NCBI GenBank assembly: GCA_964528095.1
Contig: CAZGSG010000069.1
Coordinates: 1-23,007, forward strand
Source: CAZGSG01 sp964528095
Lineage (GTDB): Bacteria; Bacteroidota; Bacteroidia; Chitinophagales; Chitinophagaceae
Length of the DNA: 23,007 nt
Reading direction: 5' to 3'
Within the stretch, counting starts at the first letter, position 1. Each line of letters opens with the position of its first letter. A program made the translations under genes and the position numbers. The notes under the pieces were generated by a model. The model did no database searches, was not told the origin of the DNA, and saw only the letters and a program-made list of their open reading frames with translations. Below are positions 15,764 to 23,007 of this stretch, piece by piece.

Positions 15764-16427
15764 ATTTGGAAAGTAACCCATAAATCTTTTTGCTTAAAAT
15801 TTCCTCTTTTGGGAGGCGATAGAAATGATTTTTATATAAGAGCAGCACTTCTTTTATCAGGTTATTTCTGTTCACACCACTTCGTAATGCATCAATCAGG
15901 CTACTGGATTCAATATTTGATAAAATATCCAGTACCACCCTCGAAGCCTGTTGTGACCCTTCTTTTATCCGGTTGGCAATAGTATCCGGGTTTTTGCTGG
16001 TAATACTTTTCAGATCCGCTTTTAAAATCACGTGGTCACGAATAAGGAATACATCAAATCGTTTATCGGCTCTTTTAAACATTCCTTTCGGTGCGAATAG
16101 CACATCGTAATGCTGTTGAGTGAGTACCTTTGCAGTGCTAAGTTCATGATTATACTCAATAGCTTTAGACTCTGAATAGACACAGCGCCCGGAATGTTTG
16201 TTATTAAAAATAATGAACCAATCCTTGCTGGCTAATAATTTATCCAGGGCGGCTTTGCGATACCTCGCACCGACCGCTTCGAAACAAGGACTTAGTAAAC
16301 CAATAAAACCGGTTATATCAATAAGAAATCCCCGGGCACTGTTCAACGGATCATAGCCTGTGCTAAATACCGGGTCTTCAGCTGAATTTTCATTGGATGG
16401 CATAGGTTGTATTTTAAGGATAGACAT
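15762..16427 (-). CDS. Protein resembling the CdiA C-terminal (tRNA-nuclease-like) fold; function unproven
   Basis: 221 residues, no signal peptide. I recognise the family only by pattern. Residues about 95-170 contain AKVLTQQHYDVLFAP, then FDVFLIRDHVILKADLKSIT and TIANRIKEGSQQASRVVLDI. That order (a hydrophobic helix, a 'DV/F-x-I' strand, a charged strand with Lys/Asp, then a helix 'I-K-x-G-x-x-Q-A' leading to a 'VVLDI' strand) is the layout of the CdiA C-terminal nuclease and related toxin-like domains of Bacteroidota. No toxin delivery module, repeat region or immunity gene is next to it; the neighbours are pcm (163 bases upstream) and the candidate small RNA. It may therefore be a domesticated or mobile-element-derived domain. 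The start is the ATG at 16427; a second ATG lies eight codons in. Confidence 0.55.
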   Translation of the reverse strand: MSILKIQPMPSNENSAEDPVFSTGYDPLNSARGFLIDITGFIGLLSPCFEAVGARYRKAALDKLLASKDWFIIFNNKHSGRCVYSESKAIEYNHELSTAKVLTQQHYDVLFAPKGMFKRADKRFDVFLIRDHVILKADLKSITSKNPDTIANRIKEGSQQASRVVLDILSNIESSSLIDALRSGVNRNNLIKEVLLLYKNHFYRLPKEEILSKKIYGLLSK

Positions 16428-16590
16428 CCTAAAAATACTTGTTCCTGTTTTTTATAAAAACGTATAAAAATAAAATTATTCGGTGAAAAAACATTGAACC
16501 TAAACCAGATCGTTGAATGCTTATGCAACTATTCATTTAAGATCAACAAACCTGCTAGCTTGATTTGACTGATGAAGTGGAGGTCTCGCT

Positions 16591-17247
16591 TTAATCATTT
16601 TTGCCAATCAGCATCGGTACAAAAGAAAAATCATCAAAAGCTTCTTCTTTTAATGCTCCTCCTTCCAGTTTCGTGATCCTTCGCATTTGCTGTACATCCT
16701 TCCCTCCTACAGGCAGCACCATCATCCCGCCTGTTTTTAACTGTGTGATCAGTTTGGGCGGCACCTGCTCTGCAGCGGCAGTGATGATTACACGATCAAA
16801 GGGGCCATAGGTGGGCAGTCCCTCATACCCATCTCCATAAAAGAATTTTATAGATGGATACTTTTTCAGGAACTGGAAATTTTTATTACTATCAAATAGT
16901 TTTCGTTGTCGCTCAATTGTATACACCTGTACCCCCATTTCCGCCAGTACAACAGACTGGTAAGCGCTGCCTGTACCGATCTCCAGCACCTTTAAAAAAG
17001 GTTTTAATTCAAGCAATTGTGTTTGATATGCTACGGTATATGGTTGTGAAATGGTTTGGTCTTCGCCAATGGGAAACGCTCTGTCCTCGTAAGCCTTTTC
17101 ATCAAAGGCTGAGTCAAGAAAAAAATGACGGGGCACTTTGTCGATTACTTCCAGTACTTTATCGCTGGAAATCCCCTTACTCCGGATGAGGTCGACTAGT
17201 TTTTTCCGGAGGCCTTTATAACGGTATGTGTCTTCTGTTGGTCTCAT
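16591..17247 (-). CDS. pcm: Protein-L-isoaspartate O-methyltransferase
   Basis: 218 residues from the ATG at 17247. Methylates L-isoaspartyl residues in damaged proteins using S-adenosylmethionine. Family features are RHFFLDSAFDEKAYEDRAFP, GEDQTISQPYTVA (the Pcm substrate loop), SAM motif I VLEIGTGSAYQSVVLA, and the closing LPVGG region. A TTG at 17259 would add four residues, but the ATG is normal for the family. It follows the M16 pair, yet a clear terminator lies between, so it is likely transcribed separately. A near-promoter box (TATACTTTG, one base too long) ends 9 bases before the ATG. Confidence 0.93.
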   Translation of the reverse strand: MRPTEDTYRYKGLRKKLVDLIRSKGISSDKVLEVIDKVPRHFFLDSAFDEKAYEDRAFPIGEDQTISQPYTVAYQTQLLELKPFLKVLEIGTGSAYQSVVLAEMGVQVYTIERQRKLFDSNKNFQFLKKYPSIKFFYGDGYEGLPTYGPFDRVIITAAAEQVPPKLITQLKTGGMMVLPVGGKDVQQMRRITKLEGGALKEEAFDDFSFVPMLIGKND

Positions 17248-17264
17248 AAGATGTTGCAAAGTAT

Positions 17265-17295
17265 AAAAAAAGCAGCATGTTTGAATGCTGCTTTT
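17265..17295 (-). terminator. Intrinsic terminator after the M16 peptidase pair
   Basis: In the minus-strand RNA, AAAAGCAGCAT pairs with ATGCTGCTTTT across a six-base loop (11-base arms), followed by seven T. It lies 20 bases after the stop of the second M16 gene and before pcm. The symmetric A/T flanks make it partly bidirectional. Confidence 0.85.
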
Positions 17296-17315
17296 CTAAT
17301 TATTCTATTGTTCAG

Positions 17316-19397
17316 TTATTTAAAATCATCTGTGGTCACGTTTTCATTGATCTTAATAGCTGTAATTGTAAAATTCAGCAATTGTTCTCCTGCCGGTGAC
17401 TGTATTAAAAGTTTAAGAAAATAAGGCAATAGCACATCTCCTGTTTTTTTATAATCGCTGAATTCTTCTGTTTGCGTTATTTCAATTCCCTCTTCTTTTG
17501 ATGTTTCTTCTGTTTTCACCAGGAAACCCGTTTTTGTATCATAGAACTCTTTTTTTATTTTTCCTCCAGGCATGGTAACAATAAGCTTATACGTTTCTGC
17601 AGTACCGGCTTTTTCAATACCGGCAACTTCTACTTTCACCCCGGACGATGCATAATATAATTGTTCGATCAACCCTTTTTTCAGTTGTTTTTCCGCAATA
17701 TCTTCTGCTCCAAATTCCTTTTTCTGCCCCATTTGTACAGCGTATCCTTTTGTACCATCAAAAACACTTTTCATAACAGCCTGGCCACCCATTTTTATTT
17801 CCTGTAATTCAGAATTAGGAGCCATTTCCTTCATACTAAATGCCAATTGCTGCCCCGTTACTTCCAGGCTGCCCTCAGTAAAAATTGTATTTATTTTTTT
17901 CACGGCTTCTTCTCCGCCTATTGCTTTTATATAATTATTGATCACCTCGGTACCAGTGATATTTGATGCCTTTGGAGCGTTGTTGCCGGCAGTAACAGCA
18001 ACTGCATATTTATCATACAGTTTGACCGTGTATCCAAGTTTTTTTAGCCCGGGTTCTATTGCTTCTTTTTTACCTACTACCACTACACGGGTATTGCTGT
18101 AATTAAAGTACTTCATGGCCACGCGCTGTATATCATCGATGCTAACTGCATTTATCTTTTGCAGATAGGTACGATAAAAATCTTTCGGCAGGTTGTTCAG
18201 TAAGATGCTGCTTGCAAATCCTGCGGTGCGGCTGGGGTCTTCCATGCCAAGTGCAAAAGATCCGTTATAGACGCTTTTGGCATTCCTCAGTTCCTCTGCG
18301 CTTATTTTTTTTGTCCTGATAGTATTGATCTCTCTTAAAAACTCAACCACAGCACTGTCTGTTTTTTCATTACGTACAGAAGCTGCTGCGTTGAATGTGC
18401 TCTGAAATCTGCCAGAACCTGTATTGGAATACGCGCCATAAGTGAACCCATGTTTTTCACGGAGGTTCATAAATAGTCTTGCTTCTGAACCGCCGCCCAA
18501 TATCTGGTTAGCAAGCAGCACAGCAAAATAATCAGGGCTGTTTAGCGGAAGGCTAACAAGGTTTACAACGGTGATCTCGGATTGAGAAGCATTTGGAACG
18601 TCTATCAGATCGATCTCTGTTTTAAGCGGGTTGGCAGCCTGCGCCACTTTTTCTAATTGCAAAGGGCTACCAGTCCAGCTACCAAAATTTTTCATCACCA
18701 ATGCCCGCGCGTCTGCCGCAGTTATATCACCTGTGATTGTTAAATATGCACGCGAAGGGGTGATATATTTTTTGTATGTCTTTTTTACATCATCCAGGGT
18801 GATAGCATTGATCGTCGCTTCAGTCACAAACTCACCTGAAGGATGTTTAACTCCATAAGCAAGTGCATTGACCACCCTGCCTGAAATGGTCTTAATACTT
18901 CTTTCTCCTGTTTTTAACCCCGTCAGGAATTGTGTTTTTATTTTTTCAAAAGATTCTTCGGGGAAAGCGGGTTTCAATAATGCTTCGGCCATTAATTGAA
19001 AAGCATCGCCAAAATATCTTGTCAGTGCGGACACATCACCTCCTACAGAACCAAGTTGCACATTAGCTCCCATGAGGTCAACCTTTTCGTCAAACACAGC
19101 TTTTGCGTTCACGGTTGTACCCTCATTCAGCATACTTCCCATTATATTCAGCACACCTACTTTTGAGCCTTCTGTTACCGGACCCCTGTCAACAAAAAGG
19201 GATGCATTTACTTCCGGCAATTTATGATCTTCCACTATCAACACGGTGAGACCATTCGGTAATTTAAAGGTCACAGGGTCTTTAAATGTTATCACCGGTG
19301 GCGGGCCGGCTTTGGGCACTTTGGTTCTGTCAATAGGCTGAGCATGCAAACCTTGCAGCAACGTAAAAAGCAATGTAAAAAGAAATATATTTTTCAT
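17316..19397 (-). CDS. M16-family peptidase-like protein lacking the zinc motif, with extra C-terminal domain
   Basis: 693 residues. A signal peptide (MKNIFLFTLLFTLLQGLHAQ) puts it in the periplasm. Residues about 40-455 form two M16 domains. Where the active domain has HxxEH this protein has NIMGSMLNEGT, so it cannot bind zinc in the usual way. The second domain keeps the R/Y substrate-binding pair in RLFMNLREKHGFTYGAYS. It matches the catalytically silent partner of two-subunit M16 proteases, and the upstream gene (59 bases away) encodes the active subunit. Residues about 470-693 are an added domain (TGTEVINNYIKAIGGEEAVK onward, many amphipathic beta strands), like the LolA/outer-membrane lipoprotein-sorting fold seen behind some Bacteroidota M16 proteins. 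That domain assignment is by pattern. Confidence 0.88.
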   Translation of the reverse strand: MKNIFLFTLLFTLLQGLHAQPIDRTKVPKAGPPPVITFKDPVTFKLPNGLTVLIVEDHKLPEVNASLFVDRGPVTEGSKVGVLNIMGSMLNEGTTVNAKAVFDEKVDLMGANVQLGSVGGDVSALTRYFGDAFQLMAEALLKPAFPEESFEKIKTQFLTGLKTGERSIKTISGRVVNALAYGVKHPSGEFVTEATINAITLDDVKKTYKKYITPSRAYLTITGDITAADARALVMKNFGSWTGSPLQLEKVAQAANPLKTEIDLIDVPNASQSEITVVNLVSLPLNSPDYFAVLLANQILGGGSEARLFMNLREKHGFTYGAYSNTGSGRFQSTFNAAASVRNEKTDSAVVEFLREINTIRTKKISAEELRNAKSVYNGSFALGMEDPSRTAGFASSILLNNLPKDFYRTYLQKINAVSIDDIQRVAMKYFNYSNTRVVVVGKKEAIEPGLKKLGYTVKLYDKYAVAVTAGNNAPKASNITGTEVINNYIKAIGGEEAVKKINTIFTEGSLEVTGQQLAFSMKEMAPNSELQEIKMGGQAVMKSVFDGTKGYAVQMGQKKEFGAEDIAEKQLKKGLIEQLYYASSGVKVEVAGIEKAGTAETYKLIVTMPGGKIKKEFYDTKTGFLVKTEETSKEEGIEITQTEEFSDYKKTGDVLLPYFLKLLIQSPAGEQLLNFTITAIKINENVTTDDFK

Positions 19398-19456
19398 TAG
19401 TAGAATGTTATCTGTTAATAAATACTCCTGGTGGTGATACGATTTATCAGCCCAAC

Positions 19457-20779
19457 CTATTCTTTTGTCTCAGGTAAATAATACAATACCACGCGTTGAT
19501 TCTTATTGAGGTATTTTTTAGCCACCTCCCTGATCCTTTCCCTGGTAATAGCCCGGATCTTTGTCAGTTCTTCATTAATATCATTGGTATTATTATAAAA
19601 AGTATACCCGTTCGCCAGGTTTTGCGCTACACCCAGCATCGAAGAATTGGCAGACACATAATTATTCTCGAATTGGTTCTGCAGCTTTTTATATTCATTC
19701 TCACTGATGAGGTTATTCTGCAGATCAGCTATCTCATCATCCATATCTTTTAACAAGTCATTCAATGACGCATTATTGTTTGGTAATGCCAGCACGAGGT
19801 AAGCACCATAATACTCAAGGCCATAGTTAAAAGCGGCTACCTGCAAAGCATTTTTCTTTTCATCCATCATTTTCTTTTGTAACCGACTGCTTGCTCCTCC
19901 TGACAATACGGAGGAGATCATTTCAAGCACTTTTGTATCCGGGTCATTGAAACCCGGCATTCTGTATGCAGAGAAAATCGCCGGTATTTGTACATTGGCA
20001 TCGTATACCGTATCAATGATCTCTTTAGTAATGGGAGGTTCAGTTATTTTCACAGGAGCAACCGGCTCTCCTTTTGGGATCTCGTTGAAATAAGAGGCAA
20101 CTAACGCTTTGGTCTTTTCTATATTCAGATCGCCGGCAATTACCAGCACGGCATTGTTGGGTACATAATATTTTTTAAAAAAATCTCTGAACTCCTGCAG
20201 TTTTGCTGCATCCAGGTGTGCCATTGATCCGATAGGTTGCCACCTGTATGGGTGGTCTTTGAACATGTTCTTAAAGATAATCTCTGCAAATTTTCCATAA
20301 GGCTGGTTGTCGATCCGCAAACGTTTTTCTTCTTTTACCACTTCATTCTGGGTCCGTACGCCTACTTCATTGATAACCGGGTGCATCATACGCTCACTCT
20401 CGAGCCAAAGACCCAATTCCAATTGATTGGAGGGAAATACTTCGTAGTAAAATGTCCGGTCCTGGGTGGTATTGGCGTTATTTTCGCCGCCATTGGAGGA
20501 TACGAGTTTCATAAATTCTCCCCGCTTGATATTATCAGATCCTTCAAAAAGCAGGTGCTCAAAGAAATGCGCGAAACCTGTGCGGGCAGTGTCTTCATTT
20601 TTAGAGCCTACATGATACATTACACTTACCGCTACCACGGGCGCAGACTTGTCCTCATGCAGGATCACATGAAGGCCATTGGAAAGATCATATTCTGTGA
20701 ACCTGACCTGCTGTGCCTGTATGGCCGGCATCATCATTGCCATCCCAAAACAAATTAAGAACAGGTGTTTTATTTTCAT
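19457..20779 (-). CDS. M16-family zinc metallopeptidase, catalytic subunit
   Basis: 440 residues with a signal peptide (about 22 residues, ending IQAQ), so periplasmic. The inverted zinc motif is present as His71-Phe-Phe-Glu74-His75 in GFAHFFEHLLFEG, with the third ligand Glu near 150 in NEVVKEEKR at the usual distance of about 74 residues. The protein contains an active domain and a second, inactive domain with ASSRLQKKMMDEK. The next gene (59 bases downstream, same strand) encodes the zinc-less partner, so the two likely assemble into a heterodimer that degrades peptides or processes envelope proteins. The substrate is unknown. First gene of the pair; divergent from the FtsX-like gene. Confidence 0.92.
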   Translation of the reverse strand: MKIKHLFLICFGMAMMMPAIQAQQVRFTEYDLSNGLHVILHEDKSAPVVAVSVMYHVGSKNEDTARTGFAHFFEHLLFEGSDNIKRGEFMKLVSSNGGENNANTTQDRTFYYEVFPSNQLELGLWLESERMMHPVINEVGVRTQNEVVKEEKRLRIDNQPYGKFAEIIFKNMFKDHPYRWQPIGSMAHLDAAKLQEFRDFFKKYYVPNNAVLVIAGDLNIEKTKALVASYFNEIPKGEPVAPVKITEPPITKEIIDTVYDANVQIPAIFSAYRMPGFNDPDTKVLEMISSVLSGGASSRLQKKMMDEKKNALQVAAFNYGLEYYGAYLVLALPNNNASLNDLLKDMDDEIADLQNNLISENEYKKLQNQFENNYVSANSSMLGVAQNLANGYTFYNNTNDINEELTKIRAITRERIREVAKKYLNKNQRVVLYYLPETKE

Positions 20780-20882
20780 ATTAAAAGTTTATTTAGGAAA
20801 ACAGGAAGAGATTATTTTGATGATGCAAGATACTGACTGGGGGAACATCTTCCGGTAGAAGAAATGCCTTATTTTTATTGAC

Positions 20883-21587
20883 ATGTTAAGATTTTTATGT
20901 CTCCTGCTGGTGTCAATATTACACATTTGTTGCAAGTCCGGAAATCCTGTGCCCGGGTATTTACTCCATGCCGACTGGAAAAAAATAGGTCCTGGTGTTG
21001 AGTATGCAAAGCTTAACGCCGCTACTACAACAAAGACTGATAGTAATACCATCATAGCCGGAATGAACCCAGGAAAGGGCATAGAAGATACACGCTCAGC
21101 GGAGCAACTAATTCCCTCTTTGAAAAAGATACTTGAAAACCTGGTAGATCAACAAATTTTTTCTGCGACCACAGGGTACCTGAAAGTAAATGTCTGTGAA
21201 ATGCTTGACAATAAGATCCCAGTTACTTTCCAGGTCTATTTAACCGATGTATATGAAAGGTCGGCTTATCAAAAAGACTCCACCTTTTTGGCAAATCTTA
21301 GCGGAGCCAGGTATATAAGTTTTGTTTCAAAAGAAACAGCAAAAAAAAGATACCTGGAAGCGGGAAATACAGATTGGTCGAATGTTTTGGATTCAAACCC
21401 ATTGCCAGAAAGTATAGAGGTTGTAACAGCTAACGGGAATCTCACAGATAAAGAACTGGAGAATCTTAAATCAATGATAAAAGAAAATACACAGGTAGTT
21501 ACCGATATACTTTGGTACAGACCATCAGCCAATGCATTCAACTCCCTGAAAAAAACTTCTTTTTATTTTGAGTATGCAAAGAAATAA
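20883..21587 (+). CDS. Exported protein resembling the extracellular domain of FtsX
   Basis: 234 residues. The N-terminus MLRFLCLLLVSILHICCKSG is an export signal; Cys16/Cys17 may be a lipidation site, although the lipobox (LHIC) is not canonical. Residues about 115-215 resemble the extracytoplasmic domain of FtsX: a strand PVTFQVYLTDVYER, then ISFVSKETAKKRYLEAG, the characteristic NPLPESIEVV, a helix ELENLKSMIKE and a closing strand VTDILWYRP. FtsX ECDs carry this FVSKEEA...NPLPxSfeV pattern and activate peptidoglycan hydrolases. None of the four FtsX membrane helices is present, and there is no FtsE gene nearby. It could be a periplasmic modulator of cell-wall enzymes or FtsEX, but this is inference. 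Confidence 0.65.
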   Translation: MLRFLCLLLVSILHICCKSGNPVPGYLLHADWKKIGPGVEYAKLNAATTTKTDSNTIIAGMNPGKGIEDTRSAEQLIPSLKKILENLVDQQIFSATTGYLKVNVCEMLDNKIPVTFQVYLTDVYERSAYQKDSTFLANLSGARYISFVSKETAKKRYLEAGNTDWSNVLDSNPLPESIEVVTANGNLTDKELENLKSMIKENTQVVTDILWYRPSANAFNSLKKTSFYFEYAKK

Positions 21588-21614
21588 TACGGTTTTTACT
21601 AAATATACAGTTCC

Positions 21615-21953
21615 TCATTCATCATAGGTAGTTTCTTCTACCCATTGTCCTCCGCGCCAGATAAGCCGGAGATTTTTTATTTCACTAAAAGGCTCATCTG
21701 GCTTTGGGTCAGCCAAAGGAGGAAACTTATGCATACCGCTGACTTTTACGGATGCATTATAATGTCGTTTGTCCGCTCCCGGCGATCTTTTCGTGATTTC
21801 CACGGTACTGATAGTCCAGCCGCCGGCCCCCGCGGCTGTCTGCATATGTAAATACATTTCTCTTACTGCTGTTTCGATAGCTTTATCATCGGGTTCTCCT
21901 GGTTTATTACAGGATACAGCCGCAAAAGTCAAAAAGAATAATATATATTTCAT
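21615..21953 (-). CDS. Small putative lipoprotein of unknown function
   Basis: 112 residues. MKYILFFLTFAAVSCNKPGE contains a lipobox-like AVSC followed by a polar linker, so it should be lipid-anchored at the outer or inner membrane. The mature part contains the strands WTISTVEITKR, HYNASVKVSG and NLRLIWRGGQWVEE, a small beta-rich domain ending in a conserved-looking Trp/Glu. I do not recognise the family. It starts 5 bases after the stop of the phosphoglucomutase gene, so the two are probably co-transcribed, and it is convergent with the FtsX-like gene (27 bases). Confidence 0.75.
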   Translation of the reverse strand: MKYILFFLTFAAVSCNKPGEPDDKAIETAVREMYLHMQTAAGAGGWTISTVEITKRSPGADKRHYNASVKVSGMHKFPPLADPKPDEPFSEIKNLRLIWRGGQWVEETTYDE

Positions 21954-21958
21954 GCCGC

Positions 21959-22993
21959 TTATAATTTCATGTCCGCTATAATAGCTTTGATCTTTTCATC
22001 CAGCTGTGTATTTACTTTATCAAAATCCCCGGGACTGGCCAGCTTTTCTTTTATGCTGAAATAAAATTTGATTTTGGGTTCCGTGCCACTTGGTCTCGCA
22101 GATATCGTACTTCCATCTGCCAGTATAAATTGCAGCACATTTGATTTAGGCAATTTAATCGCCCATTCCTCCCCCGTTTGCGGATTTTTTCCTTTTTGCA
22201 ATTCATAATCCAACAACTGTACTACGGCCGACCCATTGATACTGGAAGGAGGATTTTTCCTGTAACTCTCCATCATTGCGGCTATCTGAGCCTGTCCGTC
22301 CATGCCTTTTTTGGTAATGGAAATAAGGTCTTCTTTATAAAAACCATATTGTACATAAAGCTCCAGTAATTTATTGAACAGGGTCTTACCCTTTTCTTTT
22401 TCATATGCAGCCATTTCGCATAATAAGGCAACGGCACTCACCGCGTCCTTATCCCGGATCTTATCACCGATCATCAGTCCAAAACTCTCTTCCCCTCCTA
22501 CTACATAGTTTTCTTTCCCTTCTTTTTCCCTGATCATTTCGGCGATCCATTTGAAACCTGTAAGTACCCGGTAGCAAGCAACATTATTTCCTTTTGCCAG
22601 CCCATCAACCATACCTGTAGTAACGATTGTTGTAATGACCATATCATTGGGCTGTGCAATACCCTTTATCTTTCTTGCTTCAAGCAAGTAGTTAAAGGCG
22701 AGCACAGCAGTCTGGTTGCCATTCATCAGGATCCACTCGCCATGGTTATCTTTTACACCTATTCCTACCCGGTCCGCATCGGGATCTGTACCCAATAGAA
22801 TATCGGCATCCAGTTCTTTTGCTTTTTTCAACCCAATACTCATTGTTTCCTTTTCTTCTGGATTGGGATAAATAACAGTTGGAAAATTACCATTCGGTTC
22901 CTTTTGTTCCTCTACTATATTTATATTAGTAAATCCAAAACTCTTCAACACTTCAGGCACCAATGTAATGCCGGCGCTGGTCGATGCAGTCAA
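21959..22993 (-). CDS. Phosphoglucomutase/phosphomannomutase family, C-terminal part only (5' end lost)
   Basis: About 344 residues of the alpha-D-phosphohexomutase family. Visible are the Mg-binding loop LGTDPDADRVG, the sugar-binding GGEESFG and the phosphate-binding loop RPSGTEPKIKFY, so domains 2 (end) to 4 are present. Domain 1 with the phosphoserine loop is missing. The open frame is bounded at 22997-22999 by an in-frame TAG, and the last residues it encodes (LTASTSA) do not match the family's YTxxHGxG before GITLVPEVLKSFGF. Reliable homology ends near 22978. The first codon offered (TTG at 22993) is not a real start. It is followed 5 bases later by a lipoprotein gene. Confidence 0.85.
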   Translation of the reverse strand: MTASTSAGITLVPEVLKSFGFTNINIVEEQKEPNGNFPTVIYPNPEEKETMSIGLKKAKELDADILLGTDPDADRVGIGVKDNHGEWILMNGNQTAVLAFNYLLEARKIKGIAQPNDMVITTIVTTGMVDGLAKGNNVACYRVLTGFKWIAEMIREKEGKENYVVGGEESFGLMIGDKIRDKDAVSAVALLCEMAAYEKEKGKTLFNKLLELYVQYGFYKEDLISITKKGMDGQAQIAAMMESYRKNPPSSINGSAVVQLLDYELQKGKNPQTGEEWAIKLPKSNVLQFILADGSTISARPSGTEPKIKFYFSIKEKLASPGDFDKVNTQLDEKIKAIIADMKL

Positions 22994-23007
22994 GGCCTAC
23001 GCCAGCG
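22979..23007. other. Terminal bases that do not continue the phosphoglucomutase gene
   Basis: From about 22979 the sequence stops matching the expected upstream part of the mutase, brings an in-frame TAG, and is visibly richer in G and C. On the plus strand it reads as an uninterrupted frame LVDAVKAYAS. It could be a chimeric assembly end or a real break of the gene. Confidence 0.5.

Noticed and set aside
16447..16461. GTTTTT-TAT-AAAAAC palindrome upstream of the nuclease-like gene
   Set aside because: Low-complexity A/T sequence that arises readily by chance.

Overview
The window reads as a chromosomal piece of a member of the Bacteroidota, most likely Chitinophagia/Chitinophagaceae. The signs are the gene run rpmB - rpmG - DUF4295 - ftsY, which is characteristic of the phylum, exact copies of the phylum's -7 promoter element TAnnTTTG before several genes, poor Shine-Dalgarno signals, and many exported proteins with Bacteroidota-style signal peptides. 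No tRNA, rRNA, CRISPR array, transposase or integrase was seen. The left edge cuts a gene. At the right edge homology stops about 30 bases before the end, where the sequence looks foreign or broken.

Layout. 1-2670 (minus): a DapA-family aldolase/dehydratase followed by a 2,5-dioxovalerate-type aldehyde dehydrogenase, a pair that fits the last steps of 4-hydroxyproline (or pentose/aldarate) breakdown to 2-oxoglutarate, and then the start of an exported protein. 2796-5437 (plus): a DEAD-box-type RNA helicase with DEVD in motif II, a GNAT acetyltransferase and a small exported protein of unknown function. 5670-7111: a MmcQ/YjbR protein, a two-repeat DUF1543 protein and a degenerate histidine-kinase-type ATPase domain. 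7319-8626 (minus): rimO. 8707-11778 (plus): an ABC ATPase and its overlapping permease gene, then nhaA. 11826-13699 (minus): ftsY, DUF4295, rpmG and rpmB. These three plus-strand genes separate ftsY from rimO, which are usually adjacent in this phylum.

14121-15524 (plus) is lpdA. Between lpdA and the next convergent gene lies a short stretch with an exact promoter box, a GNRA-capped hairpin and a strong intrinsic terminator, which I call as a candidate small RNA gene. 15762-17247 (minus): a protein resembling the CdiA C-terminal nuclease fold, then pcm. 17316-20779 (minus): two M16 metalloprotease-like genes, the first with the zinc motif and the second without it but with an added C-terminal domain, closed by a clear terminator. 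20883-21587 (plus): an exported protein resembling the extracellular domain of FtsX without any FtsX membrane helices. 21615 to the end (minus): a small lipoprotein and the C-terminal part of a phosphoglucomutase.

Most of the window is ordinary core genome. The parts that deserve attention are the candidate small RNA at 15681-15763, the free-standing FtsX-like exported protein, the orphan nuclease-like protein, the zinc-less M16 subunit with its extra domain, several inverted repeats in leaders and intergenic gaps (4846-4865, 7149-7168, 12820-12884, 13155-13223), and the apparent chimeric or broken right end.
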